Assembly (NCBI RefSeq): GCF_003028415.1
Contig: NZ_PYSV01000003.1
Coordinates: 1 to 64,000, forward strand
DNA: 64,000 bases
Direction of reading: 5' to 3'
Origin: Deinococcus arcticus
GTDB taxonomy: Bacteria; Deinococcota; Deinococci; Deinococcales; Deinococcaceae
Both the position numbers and the translations under genes were made by a program. Below are positions 1-19,827 of the stretch, piece by piece. The number at the start of each line of letters is the position of its first letter. The first letter of the stretch is position 1. The notes below the pieces were generated by a model. The model was not told the DNA's origin and did no database searches. It worked only from the letters and a program-made list of their open reading frames with translations.

Positions 1-75
1 ACACGGGCGCGCGGGGGCTTCGGGGGGCGTTTTCCCCACGTCCGGGTGAAGGTGGCCATCGCCGCGCTGCTCTGA
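1..75 (+). CDS. C-terminal end of a gene cut by the window edge
   Basis: An open frame enters from the left edge and ends at TGA 73-75, giving about 24 residues ending VAIAALL. The frame is open from base 1 and has GC-rich third positions typical of coding sequence here. Too little is visible to name a family, and it could be a chance open frame. Confidence 0.4.
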   Translation, partial: TRARGGFGGRFPHVRVKVAIAALL

Positions 76-298
76 TCGTCACCGTAGAAACAGGGGACAG
101 CAGACACAACGTGATAGACAGAACGGCTCTATTTGTTCAATGCGCGGCAGCGCGGGGACATTGAGGAGCAGTTTTTCTTGCTCCAGGCCGGGCCGGAAGA
201 GGCCGCCGTCAGCGGTTTCCGGTACAGAGCCAGCTTCTGCAGAAGGTGCCCCCCGCTGGCTATCCGCCGCAAGCGGGGGCATTCGCCGGGGGTGGGGG

Positions 299-349
299 TT
301 GACAGACCCGTGAGGGTTCTGTCAGAGCCAGCGCTCTACGCTGAGCGCC
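299..349 (+). promoter_or_regulatory. Promoter region of the two-component operon with an inverted repeat
   Basis: TACGCT at 337-342 lies 7 bases before the ATG at 350, the arrangement seen throughout this window for leaderless transcripts. Upstream, TGACAGACCC (300-309) and GGGTTCTGTCA (314-324) form an imperfect inverted repeat that could be an operator. The rest of 76-298 shows no convincing gene or signal. Confidence 0.4.
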
Positions 350-1464
<1,115 letters not shown>

Positions 1465-1468
<4 letters not shown>

Positions 1469-2049
1469 GACTTGTGATTGCCGATGACCATCCCCTCTTC
1501 CGTATGGGCCTGAAATACGCCCTGATTCACCAGGGCTTTGACGTGGTGGCCGAGGCCAGTGACGGGCTGGCCGCGCTGGAAGCCTGCCGCGCCCTACAAC
1601 CCGACGCCGCACTGCTGGACGTGAAGATGCCCGGCATGACCGGCATTGAGGTCTGCGAGCGCCTGCGCCAGACCAACCCCCGGCTGGTGAGCGTCCTGAT
1701 CACCACCTTTGCCGAGCCGGCTATCGTGCAGGCGGCCCGCGCCGCCGGGGCACGCGGCTACGTGAGCAAGGAGACCGACCCCGAGAGTCTGGCGCGGCAG
1801 CTGCGCGACATCGTGGCCAACCCCGATGTGGACCGCCTGCCGCATGTGGACGTTCCCCGATTGACCCCCCGCGAATCCGAGGTGCTGCCCCTGCTGGCCC
1901 AGGGCTACAGCAACAAGGAAATTGCCAAGAACCTGGGTGTGTCGCCGGATACCGTCAAGGACCACTTGGCCCGCCTGTACGCCAAACTGGATGCTGGTGA
2001 CCGCACCGAGGCCGTCAGCCGCGCCCGCAGCATTGGCCTGCTGCATTAA
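1465..2049 (+). CDS. Response regulator, NarL/LuxR type
   Basis: 194-residue DNA-binding response regulator. The receiver domain has the acidic pocket (IADDHP), phospho-acceptor Asp52 (LLDVKMPG), a conserved Thr (VLITTF) and Lys (YVSKE). The C-terminal LuxR-type helix-turn-helix starts at LTPRESEVLPLLAQGYSNKEI. It is presumably phosphorylated by the kinase encoded immediately upstream, whose stop it overlaps by ATGA. Target genes are not evident. Its TAA stop is also the first three bases of the repeat element that follows. Confidence 0.92.
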
Positions 2050-2197
2050 GTCACTTGCTGCCAGGCCCCCGATCAACCGAGCGGGCGGGGACAGCGGCGC
2101 CGCAGCGCGAGTGGCGAAGCAAAGTGCCTCGCACCGGGAATGCAACCGTTGCTGCGCTGTCCTGAACCGTTGGCGTGGGGGAGGGGCGAGGGACTTA
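2047..2197 (-). repeat. Modular repeat element, copy R1 (B-type core, beta tail)
   Basis: Bounded by TAAGT at the left and ACTTA at the right. Read on the minus strand, a core hairpin (outer arm GTGCGAGGCAC) is followed by the shared tail (ACTCGC...GCTGT..CC.GCCCGCTCGGTTGATC) ending in the beta variant GGGGGCCTGGCAGCAAGTGA. It matches the copy inside the DMT transporter gene (55125-55249). The core is the most diverged of the B copies. It abuts copy R2 back to back. Confidence 0.8.
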
Positions 2198-2343
2198 AGG
2201 ACGTTGCACCTCACGTTACGACTTTGCAGGAGAGCACCGCAAAGTCTCCACTCCCGGTGCAACGTCCTTTTTTCGATACTCGCTCTGCGGCGCCGCTGTT
2301 CCAGCCCGCTCGGTTGATCTAAAGATCAACAGCGAGCTATTTA
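2196..2343 (+). repeat. Modular repeat element, copy R2 (A-type core, alpha tail)
   Basis: Core with outer stem GGACGTTGCACC/GGTGCAACGTCC, inner stem GACTTTGC/GCAAAGTC, and a run of T directly after the outer stem, so it has the form of an intrinsic terminator. The tail contains CTGTTCCAGCCCGCTCGG and the alpha ending GTTGATCTAAAGATCAAC then GCGAGC. Near-identical copies lie at 36676-36802 and 43227-43353. The following stretch 2344-2476 holds no gene I can support, only the TAGGAT promoter hexamer at 2462-2467 for the next gene. Confidence 0.85.
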
Positions 2344-2476
2344 ATTCAGCGGCACCTTCTGGCCCACCTGCTTAAAGCGGTGGGCTTTCACCGTTTTGAG
2401 GCCACGTGTCGGACTGAGGGCCGGTGCCTCACCTGAGGCAGCCGCGGCGCCCGGAGCCCGCTAGGATGAAGACCAC

Positions 2477-2962
2477 ATGAAGACCCGACTCGCTCTGGCC
2501 CTTTCCTTCCTTCTCGCCGGCACCGCCGCCGCACAGAGCACCGCGCCCACGGGCCTCACCCTCTGGGGCGGCCTGGGTACCGAGGTTTTTGTCATTCCCG
2601 GCGCCACGCTGGGCCTCAGCGCCACGGTGGCACAGCTGCCGCGCATGAATGTGGATCTGCGCGGCAGCGCTTCCGCGTACCTGTTGCCCGTGCCCGACGT
2701 GAACGGCCCCTTCACCGCGTTCAATGCCGAACTGCTGTTCTCAGGACGCAACAGCAACTTCAACCTCTACGGCGGGCCCAGCGTGGGCACGGTCCTGGGG
2801 GGGCTGTGGACGGTCGGCGCCACAGGCGGGCTGCGGGGGCAGTTTGATGGCGGCAACCTGGGCTGGTTCAGCGAGGCCCACCTGCGCGCCGCCTTTGACA
2901 GCGCGGGCCTGTTTCCGTTTCCGCTGGTGGGCGGCACCTTCGGCGTCACCTACCGCTTCTAA
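2477..2962 (+). CDS. Secreted or outer-membrane hypothetical protein
   Basis: 161 residues with a clear signal peptide (Lys/Arg, then LALALSFLLAGTAAAQ) and a mature part of alternating polar and hydrophobic residues rich in Gly and aromatics. It ends in ...GVTYRF, and a terminal Phe is typical of small outer-membrane beta-barrel proteins. TAGGAT lies 9 bases before the ATG, so the mRNA is probably leaderless or nearly so. No enzyme motif is visible. A barrel-like envelope role is inferred from the composition and C-terminus only. Confidence 0.75.
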   Translation: MKTRLALALSFLLAGTAAAQSTAPTGLTLWGGLGTEVFVIPGATLGLSATVAQLPRMNVDLRGSASAYLLPVPDVNGPFTAFNAELLFSGRNSNFNLYGGPSVGTVLGGLWTVGATGGLRGQFDGGNLGWFSEAHLRAAFDSAGLFPFPLVGGTFGVTYRF

Positions 2963-3006
2963 ACCTCTGGCCGCGCCGGCCGGGGGCCGCCTGTACCTTG
3001 CGGGGT

Positions 3007-4188
3007 ATGAGCGGCCCCTTTTCTGTTTCTCCCTTCACGCTCTCGGCCCGGGCCCAGAGCCTCAAGCCCTCGGCCACGGTGGCAGTGACCAGCCGCGCCC
3101 TGGAACTCAGGCGCCAGGGCCTGGACGTGATTTCCATGAGCGTGGGCGAACCGGATTTCGACACGCCGCCGCATATCAAGGCCGCCGCCATCCGGGCCAT
3201 CGAGAATGGCAGGACGAAATACACGCCCGTCAGCGGCATTCCCGAACTGCGCGGGGCCATCAGCGCCAAGTTCGCGCGGGACAACGGCCTGAGCTATGCC
3301 CCGGACGCCGTGACTGTGACCAGCGGCGGCAAGCAGGCGCTCTTCAACGCCTTTTTCGCCCTGCTCAACCCGGGCGACGAGGTGCTGATTCCCGCGCCCT
3401 ACTGGGTCAGCTACCCCGAGATGGTGGCGCTGGCCGGGGGCGTGCCGGTGGCCGTGCCCACCACGCCGGAGGGTGGGTTTCAGCTTGACCCCGATGAACT
3501 GGCTGCCCGCATCACGCCGCGCACCCGCATGATCGTGCTGAATAGCCCCGGCAATCCCACGGGGGCAGTATTTGCGCCGCAGAGACTGAGGGCCATAGCC
3601 GAACTGGCCCAGCGCCACAACCTCGTCATCGTGAGCGACGAGATGTACGAGCATCTGGTGTACGGCGCCCAGCACGTCAGCATCGGCACCTACGCCCCAG
3701 AGCACACCCTGACGGTCAACGGGGCCAGCAAGGCGTACGCCATGACTGGCTGGCGCCTGGGCTACGCGGGCGGGCCAAAGGCAGTGATTGCCGCCATGAA
3801 CGCCCTGCAGTCCCAGAGCACCAGCAACGCCAGCAGTGTCAGCCAGTACGCGGCCCTGGCCGCGCTGGAGGAGCATGAGGCCACGGCGCGCTTCATTGAG
3901 GAGGCCCGGAGCGCCTACCAGGAACGCCGCGACCGCCTCGTGGCGGGCCTGAATGCGCTGGGCCTGCCCACACCCACCCCGCAGGGCGCCTTCTATGTCC
4001 TGGCCGACACCACAGCCATTCACCCCGACGAGTTGGAGGCGGCCCGCCGCATTCTGGATGTCGCCCAGGTGGCCGTGGTGCCCGGCACCGATTTTGCCGC
4101 GCCGGGGCAGGTGCGCCTGAGCTACGCGACCGATCTGGCCACCATCGAAGAGGTGCTGCGGCGTCTGGGCACGCTGCTGGGCGGATAG
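3007..4188 (+). CDS. PLP-dependent class I aminotransferase (aspartate aminotransferase-like)
   Basis: 393-residue cytoplasmic fold-type I aminotransferase, transferring an amino group between an amino acid such as aspartate and a 2-oxo acid. Visible family marks are SVGEPDFDTPPHI near residue 40, TSGGKQALFNAFFAL, NSPGNPTGAVF and the PLP-binding lysine (about Lys242) in SKAYAMTGWRLGYAGG. The ATG at 3007 is chosen because TACCTT lies 7 bases upstream, fitting a leaderless transcript. A TTG at 2998 is the alternative. The exact substrate (Asp, aromatic or other) cannot be read from sequence alone. The TAG stop directly borders a repeat. Confidence 0.93.
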   Translation: MSGPFSVSPFTLSARAQSLKPSATVAVTSRALELRRQGLDVISMSVGEPDFDTPPHIKAAAIRAIENGRTKYTPVSGIPELRGAISAKFARDNGLSYAPDAVTVTSGGKQALFNAFFALLNPGDEVLIPAPYWVSYPEMVALAGGVPVAVPTTPEGGFQLDPDELAARITPRTRMIVLNSPGNPTGAVFAPQRLRAIAELAQRHNLVIVSDEMYEHLVYGAQHVSIGTYAPEHTLTVNGASKAYAMTGWRLGYAGGPKAVIAAMNALQSQSTSNASSVSQYAALAALEEHEATARFIEEARSAYQERRDRLVAGLNALGLPTPTPQGAFYVLADTTAIHPDELEAARRILDVAQVAVVPGTDFAAPGQVRLSYATDLATIEEVLRRLGTLLGG

Positions 4189-4335
4189 GGAATTCTGGCG
4201 AGCCGAAGGCGGGGGGCAAGCGGACTCGCAGAGCTGCGTTGCCGAGCGAACGCGAGAACAGAGGGCACCCTGGCAAAGGAACAGCACCCTTATGCCCTTC
4301 CCAAGATGCTGTGGAATCAGAGGCGTCCCGGGTGA
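4189..4335 (-). repeat. Modular repeat element, copy D1 (third core type)
   Basis: On the minus strand this begins GGGACGCCTCTGAT, has an inner stem AGCATCTT/AAGGGTGCT, and continues into a tail (GTTCTCGCGTTCGCTC, GCAGCTCTGCGAGTCCGCTTG) resembling the tail of the A/B elements. A second copy is at 36250-36385. The element runs up to the aminotransferase TAG stop. In the rest of 4336-4428 I see no gene. Confidence 0.7.
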
Positions 4336-4428
4336 GACGATCTGGCCCGGCGAAGAGTGTCAAGAGGCGGGCCCAGAGGCCAACTTTGGGCGGATGACCC
4401 GGCTCGCCCCAAGCCTAAAGCTCCCCTT

Positions 4429-5781
4429 ATGCATGCACTGACACTGGCGGCTTTCTGCGCTTTCCTGGGGCTGACCAGCGCGGCCTCAGGGCTACGGTCG
4501 GGCGCCGCGCTGCCGGGGGGCGGCTGGGCCGGCTGGCAGTGCCTGACGCCCGAAGATGGTCCTCACTGCCGCGTCCCAGTCTTCGTGCAGTTGAACGCCT
4601 CTGGTCAGGGAGAGCGGCGCCAGCAGGTGCCCGAAAGCCGGACCTTCGGCCCGGTGCTGCGCCACCCCAACGGGCGCACGCTGTATCTGGGCGGCTTCAC
4701 GCTGGTGGCCCTGGACAGCGCCACCCTGAAGGCGCGCTGGTCTGTGGCACTGTCCGGGCCGTCCCGGGAGACCGAACCGCTGGCCCTGTCGCCGGACGGC
4801 CGCTTTCTGGCAGTGGCTGCCCGAAACGGAGCCGTGCGGCTGCTGAGCACCCAGAGCGGGCAGACAACCCAGACCCTGCACCATCCGTTCTACACCGACC
4901 AGCAAAACGGTTACGGCGACTTTTTTGCCGCGCCCACTGCGCTGGCCTTCGCGCCAGATGGCCGCAGCCTGGCCATCGGCTCGCGGGGCGGCGGAGTGCG
5001 GGTGCGCGCGCTGGGCAGCGGGCAGGAACGGCAACTGACGGGGAGCTGCGCGGGCCGCCAGACGGCGCACCGGGGGCCGGTCCGGGGTCTGGTGTTTGCC
5101 GGCGCCGGCACCCTGGTCAGCGCAGCCAACGATGGGCGGCTGGTGGTCTGGTCGCTGGCCGGGGCGGCCCCGGTCCGCTGCCTTTCCCTGCCCGGCGGCG
5201 TGACCTCGCTGCACACCCTGCCACATGGCCGCCTGCTGGCGCTGGGCGTGACCTCGGGCACCCTGCTGCAACCGGGCGTGAGGCGGCTGGCCCGACTGGC
5301 CCCGCTTGCCTCAGAGATCACGCAGTGGCAGGTGACCGGCACGACGCTGGCGCTCAGTGACCAGCACAGCACGCGCCGCTGGAACCTGCCCAGCGGGGCG
5401 CCTTTACCCAGCACCGCGCCTGCACTGGCCACACTCCGCACTGCTGGAGCGACTGTAGCTATTGGAGATGACCTGCGGGTGCGAGTTCAGGTGGGCGGGC
5501 AGACGCGGGTGCTATCACCCCCGGTGACAGCACCGGGTAATCTGGACGGTTCCGGCCTGCCCATCGGCTGGCAGGCGAGACTCACTGGCAACCGCCTGAC
5601 GGTAAAGGCCACCTCAAACATCCGCGTGATGACCATGGAGACGGCCGATTTCACCAACGAATACGTGTGGGCCTGGCCCTCAGGCCGCTTTCTGAGCTGC
5701 CGCACCCTGCGCGAGAATGGTTTTACAGACGACCCCGACCGCGCCTGCACGTCTGCCCGGCGGGCCCTGCTGGAACCCTGA
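4429..5781 (+). CDS. Secreted WD40/beta-propeller-like protein
   Basis: 450 residues from the ATG at 4429. That start gives an N-terminal signal sequence (MHALTLAAFCAFLGLTSAAS) lost with the upstream GTG. The body holds repeated blades with the pattern LALSPDGRFLAVAARNGAVRLL, LAFAPDGRSLAIGSRGGGVRV and LVFAGAGTLVSAANDGRLVVWSL, typical of WD40 or quinoprotein-like propellers. Cysteines near both ends could form disulfides. No catalytic motif is seen. A periplasmic protein-interaction role is the likely inference. Confidence 0.75.
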   Translation: MHALTLAAFCAFLGLTSAASGLRSGAALPGGGWAGWQCLTPEDGPHCRVPVFVQLNASGQGERRQQVPESRTFGPVLRHPNGRTLYLGGFTLVALDSATLKARWSVALSGPSRETEPLALSPDGRFLAVAARNGAVRLLSTQSGQTTQTLHHPFYTDQQNGYGDFFAAPTALAFAPDGRSLAIGSRGGGVRVRALGSGQERQLTGSCAGRQTAHRGPVRGLVFAGAGTLVSAANDGRLVVWSLAGAAPVRCLSLPGGVTSLHTLPHGRLLALGVTSGTLLQPGVRRLARLAPLASEITQWQVTGTTLALSDQHSTRRWNLPSGAPLPSTAPALATLRTAGATVAIGDDLRVRVQVGGQTRVLSPPVTAPGNLDGSGLPIGWQARLTGNRLTVKATSNIRVMTMETADFTNEYVWAWPSGRFLSCRTLRENGFTDDPDRACTSARRALLEP

Positions 5782-5808
5782 ACCCAGTCCCGTCGTACCC
5801 TGAGCCAT

Positions 5809-6576
<768 letters not shown>

Positions 6577-6700
6577 AGAGGGTGTGGGGCGTGGGTTGTA
6601 GGGTGTAGGGCAGCAGAACCACAGAGGGGCGGCCATCTCGGCTTGCCCTTCTTGCTGTTCCCACACCCCACACCCGACATCCCACAACCCCCTGACGCTA
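6577..6700. repeat. Intergenic word-hairpin W1 (TGTGGG words)
   Basis: The left arm (about 6579-6609) is a string of GTGTGGGG, GTGGGTTGTAGGG and TGTAGGG words. The right arm (about 6660-6691) is CCCACACCCC, CACCCGACATCCC and CAACCCC, its approximate reverse complement. The loop is unremarkable. Similar structures with other vocabularies occur elsewhere in the window. Confidence 0.6.
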
Positions 6701-6704
6701 CACT
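6699..6704 (+). promoter_or_regulatory. -10 hexamer (TACACT) of the murG operon
   Basis: TACACT ends 8 bases before the murG ATG at 6713, so the division cluster mRNA probably starts at or next to the start codon. No convincing -35 hexamer is visible. The same hexamer precedes ftsZ, leuS, and the 2-phosphoglycerate kinase-like and phosphoesterase genes. Confidence 0.55.
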
Positions 6705-6712
6705 CCCCCCCA

Positions 6713-12272
<5,560 letters not shown>

Positions 12273-12356
12273 AGACGAAGAGGGCCGGAGGCGCACACCG
12301 CTCTGGCTCTTTTGCTGTGCGTGCCGGGCCCTGCGCCCCAGCGCAGAGGCGTGCGG

Positions 12357-12362
12357 TACACT
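12357..12362 (+). promoter_or_regulatory. -10 hexamer (TACACT) before ftsZ
   Basis: TACACT, preceded by GTGCGG (possible extended -10), ends 8 bases before the GTG of a short leader ORF at 12371. This suggests that ftsZ has its own promoter in addition to read-through from the mur-fts operon. No clear -35 is visible. Confidence 0.5.
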
Positions 12363-12370
12363 ACCCGGCA

Positions 12371-13482
<1,112 letters not shown>

Positions 13483-13493
13483 GGCACAGCGGG

Positions 13494-13525
13494 ATGGAGG
13501 CACCTCTGCGGGGGTGTCTTTTTCT
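13494..13525 (+). terminator. Terminator after ftsZ
   Basis: GGAGGCACCTCTGC pairs imperfectly with GGGGGTGTC and is followed by TTTTTC. The hairpin lies 12 bases after the ftsZ stop and just before a repeat element. Confidence 0.6.
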
Positions 13526-13526
13526 T

Positions 13527-13685
13527 ATACGGACTGCCGTCCATTTCCGGAACATCCGGGAAAGAGCCGGATGTTCCCCGCCTTCGGCGCTGTTCCAGCC
13601 CAATTCCCGGAAATCCGCATCTTTTCCTGCTCCCTTTGGTCGGAAAAATTCCGTAACGAGTTACGGCATTTTTCGGAACCCGTAT
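13527..13685 (+). repeat. ATACGG-type repeat, copy C1
   Basis: About 159 bp with ends ATACGG and CCGTAT. Contains stem GGAACATCCGG/CCGGATGTTCC, the module GGCGCTGTTCCAGCCC, and near the right end AATTCCGTAAC-GA-GTTACGGC with A/T arms. Related copies lie at 15867-16003, 28475-28634, 36385-36515 and 41270-41590. Confidence 0.8.
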
Positions 13686-13690
13686 TAGGG

Positions 13691-13800
13691 GCCATGGGCC
13701 ATGAGCTCTGGGCTATGAGGACACGGCCCCCTGCGGCCTGGGCGTCCCAGACCTGCTTTCCCCCATGGCTCATGGCCCAGAGCCCCTGGCCAAAAAGGAG
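13691..13800. repeat. Intergenic word-hairpin W2 (ATGGGCC / ATGAGC words)
   Basis: The left arm is GGGGCCATGGGCCATGAGC with GGGCTATGAGG following. The right arm is CATGGCTCATGGCCC followed by AGAGCCCCTGGCC. It lies between the convergent genes ftsZ and cpdB. No gene was found in 13686-13842. Confidence 0.5.
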
Positions 13801-13842
13801 GCACCGCAGCGTCGCCGCCCGGTGCCTCTCTTCCAAGCCCGC

Positions 13843-15738
<1,896 letters not shown>

Positions 15739-15866
15739 GCCCTATAGAATACCGGAGCCAGGGCACTTTAACGTGGCCTCTGTACCAGTGAGAGTGACGA
15801 CCGTTCATTCCCGGTCGTCCCCTATCCCTGCCCCTCCGGTCAGAAAATCTCATTATGTGTTCAGTC

Positions 15867-16003
15867 ATACGGATTCCGTCCATTTCCGTACCATCCGGGA
15901 AAGAGCCGGATGTTCCTCCAATTCCCGGAAATCCGTATTTTTTCCTTCTTCCGCTGGTCGGAAAAATTCCGTAACGTGTTAAGGAATTTTTCGGAACCGG
16001 TAT
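15867..16003 (+). repeat. ATACGG-type repeat, copy C2
   Basis: A shorter copy with ATACGG at the left end and GGAACCGGTAT at the right. The first stem is partly lost, and the stem near the right end is TTCCGTAAC-GT-GTTAAGGAA with one mismatch. It directly abuts the next element. The stretch 15739-15866 upstream holds only the cpdB promoter. Confidence 0.7.
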
Positions 16004-16146
16004 CACTCGCTGCCAAGCCCCCGATCAACCGAGCGGGCTGGAACAGCGGCGCAGCAGAGCGAGTCTCGAACAAAGGACGTTGCACCGGGCGTGGAGACTG
16101 TTCGGTGCTCTCCTGAACAGTCGCACCATGAGGGGCGACGTCCTTA
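16003..16146 (-). repeat. Modular repeat element, copy R3 (A-type core, beta tail)
   Basis: On the minus strand: TAAGGACG, an outer stem GACGTCGCCCC/GGTGCAACGTC, an inner stem GACTGTTC/GAACAGTC, then TTTGTT, the shared tail (GCCGCTGTTCCAGCCCGCTCGG) and the beta ending GATCGGGGGCTTGGCAGCGAGTGA. The inner stem differs from the GACTTTGC/GCAAAGTC of other copies by paired changes. Its first three bases are the glcE stop codon. Confidence 0.85.
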
Positions 16147-16812
16147 GGAGGTTTTTTGAAATGCGGCTGAGAGCTGCGCGGCCAGGGTGCGGAACAGGGC
16201 CGGCGGGGTGGGGGCCTCTCCCCCGTTCACCCAGCCAAAGCGGGCGTCGCGCAGCGGGCCCCCCTCCCCCACGCCCAGGCCACCCGGAAACAGCATGGTG
16301 TAATCGGGGGGTGCAGTGACCGGCACCGCCCCGGGCAGGGCCAGCGCGGCGTCCACCTCGGCCCGGTGCCCGAAGTGCAGGGCGTGGGTGCCGTCCGGCG
16401 CCTGCCAGGAAAAGCGGGCGGCGGGCACCAGGGGTCCTCCGTACACCACATGCCCCCAGCGCACGCCGGGGCGCAGGCGCAGGGTCACCTCCAGCGGCTC
16501 GCCCAGCAAACCGAACGAGCCCACGAACAGCCGGGTCAGGTCGTAGCCCTGCACGTTTTTCACCGTGCGCCCCCCGGCCCGGACCACGCGGCCACCCGGC
16601 GCCTGAAAGGTCACGCCGAGCACGTCCGCCGCGAAGAAGAAGCTCTGCCCAAAGCCGCCCCGCTGCACCAGCCCGCCCACGCCCCCCGGCAGACCCACCG
16701 GCGGAAACGGCGGAAAGAGTCCCGGCGGCAGCGCGGCGTAGACCTCTGGCAACGAGGTGTCCCCGCTGACTGTGACTGTCTGGTCCCCCGGCGAGAGGTC
16801 AAGGATGGGCAC
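16144..16812 (-). CDS. glcE: Glycolate oxidase FAD-binding subunit GlcE-like
   Basis: 222 residues, somewhat short for GlcE. It has the FAD/PCMH-type features [53 protein letters not shown] and [25 protein letters not shown]. It is expected to act with GlcD and GlcF in oxidising glycolate to glyoxylate. GTG start. It is third in the minus-strand order glcF-glcD-glcE and separated from glcD by a word-hairpin. The C-terminus ends exactly in the TAA of repeat R3, so the last residues may have been reshaped by the insertion. Confidence 0.85.
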   Translation of the reverse strand: MPILDLSPGDQTVTVSGDTSLPEVYAALPPGLFPPFPPVGLPGGVGGLVQRGGFGQSFFFAADVLGVTFQAPGGRVVRAGGRTVKNVQGYDLTRLFVGSFGLLGEPLEVTLRLRPGVRWGHVVYGGPLVPAARFSWQAPDGTHALHFGHRAEVDAALALPGAVPVTAPPDYTMLFPGGLGVGEGGPLRDARFGWVNGGEAPTPPALFRTLAAQLSAAFQKTS

Positions 16813-16822
16813 GGAGCGCCTC

Positions 16823-16996
16823 TGAGGGGGGGATGGGTGATGGGGGATGGAGGATGGAAAGGGCGCCCAGGCCAGCGCTCAGGCTTCGTTGTTCAGACCT
16901 CCAGGACTGACCGGAAGCACTGCCCCCCCCTCGACGCCTCAACCCCTCAACGTCTCGACGCTTCACCCCCATCCTCCTTCGACCATCAACCATCAC
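16823..16996. repeat. Intergenic word-hairpin W3 (GATGG / TGATGG words)
   Basis: The left arm is GGGGGATGGGTGATGGGGG then ATGGAGGATGG. The right arm (about 16966-16996) is CCCCCATCCTCC, GACCATCAACCATCACCC. It sits between glcD and glcE, with about 110 bp of ordinary sequence in the loop. Confidence 0.55.
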
Positions 16997-18306
16997 CCAT
17001 TCACCTCCTCAGGCAGCACCTTGCCCGGATTCAGCCCCCCAGCCGGGTCCAGCGCCCGCTTGACCGTCCACAGGGCGCCCAGGGTGACGGGGTCCACGGC
17101 GTCGCGCATGAAGTCGCGTTTCATGGAGCCGATGCCGTGCTCGCCGCTCAGCACGCCGCCGTGGCGCAGGGCCACCAGGGCAATGCGGTGGGCGAGGTCA
17201 TGCACCGCGTGCGAGTCATCCTGGCGGGGGTCAAAAAGGATGTTGGGGTGCAGGTTGCCGTCGCCAATGTGGCCGAACTGCACGACCGTGAAGGGGCTGG
17301 CGTCGCCCAGGGCGCGAATTTCGCGCACCACGTCCGGCAGGGCCGAGCGGGGCACGGCGATGTCCTCGTTCATGCGCTGGGGGCGAATGCGGCCCAGGGC
17401 GGGGCTGACGCTGCGCCGCGCCTGCCACAGTGCCGCTGCCTCGGCGTCGGACCCGGCGCGGCGCACGGTGCCGCCCGCCGCCGCGCAGGCCGCTTCCACC
17501 AGGGCGCGTTCCTCTTCCACGGTGGGCAGGTCGTCGCCGTCCGTGTCGATCAGCAGCACCGCCTCGGCGGCCCGGGGCAGGCCCAGACCCAGGTAGTCCT
17601 CCACGGCGTTGGTACACGCGCGGTCCATGAATTCCAGCTTGCTGGGCACCGCGCCCGCCGCAATCGCCTGACTGACTGCCTCGGCGCAGGCGCCCACCTC
17701 GGGGAAGTGGGCCATCAGGGTGCGGGTGAAGCGTGGGGGCGGCACCAGGCGCAGCGTGGCCTCGGTCATCAGGCCCAGGGTGCCCTCGGAACCGATCAGC
17801 AGGCCGGCCAGATCGTAGGCGTCGCGGGTCAGCTCGTGCACCTCGCCCGCTGCGTCCACCACCTGCAGCGCCCGCACGTAATCGCCGGTGACGCCGTACT
17901 TGAAGCACATGGGCCCGCCCGCGTTCTCGGCCAGATTCCCGCCGATGGTGCTCGTGCGCAGGGAGGCCGGATCCGGGGGGTAGATCAGGCCGTGGGGGCG
18001 CGCGGCGTCGCTGACGGCCAGCGTGACCACGCCCGCCTGCGCCCGGGCTTCGCGCCGGGAAGGGTCCACGCGCAGCGCGGTCATGCGGGTAAAGGAGATC
18101 ACCAGCCCCGGGACGGCCGGCGCGGCGCCGCCCGAGAGGCCACTGGCCGCGCCGCGCCCCACGATGGGCACCCCGGCCGCGCGGGCAACCTGCACAGCCG
18201 CAACCACATCGGCCGTGGTTTCCGGCAGCACCACCGCCAGCGGCGTTTCCCCAAACTGAATGGCGTCGTAGCGGTAGTTGCGCCGCTCGGCCAGAGAGGT
18301 GAGCAC
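16993..18306 (-). CDS. glcD: Glycolate oxidase FAD-linked subunit GlcD
   Basis: 437 residues from the GTG at 18306. FAD-linked oxidase with the PCMH motif [60 protein letters not shown], and the C-terminal [14 protein letters not shown] and [15 protein letters not shown]. It oxidises glycolate or a related 2-hydroxy acid, passing electrons to GlcF. The start is uncertain: coding-like sequence (LLRRLAPRQ) extends upstream to about 18350 without an ATG, GTG or TTG in frame, so a CTG start or a lost start codon is possible. Lies 107 bases after glcF. Confidence 0.88.
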   Translation of the reverse strand: MLTSLAERRNYRYDAIQFGETPLAVVLPETTADVVAAVQVARAAGVPIVGRGAASGLSGGAAPAVPGLVISFTRMTALRVDPSRREARAQAGVVTLAVSDAARPHGLIYPPDPASLRTSTIGGNLAENAGGPMCFKYGVTGDYVRALQVVDAAGEVHELTRDAYDLAGLLIGSEGTLGLMTEATLRLVPPPRFTRTLMAHFPEVGACAEAVSQAIAAGAVPSKLEFMDRACTNAVEDYLGLGLPRAAEAVLLIDTDGDDLPTVEEERALVEAACAAAGGTVRRAGSDAEAAALWQARRSVSPALGRIRPQRMNEDIAVPRSALPDVVREIRALGDASPFTVVQFGHIGDGNLHPNILFDPRQDDSHAVHDLAHRIALVALRHGGVLSGEHGIGSMKRDFMRDAVDPVTLGALWTVKRALDPAGGLNPGKVLPEEVNG

Positions 18307-18341
18307 CTGACGGGGAGCGAGGCGGCGCAGGAGGTCAGAGC

Positions 18342-18413
18342 TCAGTGGGGCGTGGTCGGTGGAAGCGGGGGCCTGTCTCTTCCCACGGCCCACGCCCCAC
18401 TGCCCACTGCCCC
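18342..18413. repeat. Intergenic word-hairpin W4 (GTGGGGCGTGG words)
   Basis: Left arm CAGTGGGGCGTGGTCGGTGG, right arm CCCACGGCCCACGCCCCACTG then CCCACTG. The arms are close reverse complements (CAGTGGGGCGTGG/CCACGCCCCACTG, with small changes). It lies between glcF and glcD. Confidence 0.55.
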
Positions 18414-19687
<1,274 letters not shown>

Positions 19688-19691
<4 letters not shown>

Positions 19692-19705
19692 GCGGCCCCC
19701 GTCAT
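19688..19705 (-). CDS. Five-codon leaderless leader ORF before glcF
   Basis: TATCCT (minus strand, 19718-19713) is followed after 7 bases by ATG at 19705, encoding MTGAA. Its TGA overlaps the glcF GTG as GTGA. It would deliver ribosomes starting at the mRNA 5' end to the glcF start by termination-reinitiation. Confidence 0.45.
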
Positions 19706-19827
19706 GCGCCCCAGGATAGGCGGGCCGGCCGCAGGCGGGGCCGGGGCGGCTAGGTGAGATGGGCCAGCACGATTCGGGGAGGGCGACTCTCCTGCCCTCT
19801 CTCCCGTCCCGCAGGTCCCAGCGCTGC

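Noticed and set aside
79..282. Minus-strand open frame before the two-component operon
   Set aside because: 67 codons with no motif, no start signal and no upstream hexamer. The spacer does not look coding on either strand.
2342..2460. Short minus-strand frame ending KQVGQKVPLN beside repeat R2
   Set aside because: It looks vaguely like a protein C-terminus and ends at the element boundary, but there is no plausible start and it overlaps the promoter of the next gene. A gene remnant is possible, not supportable.
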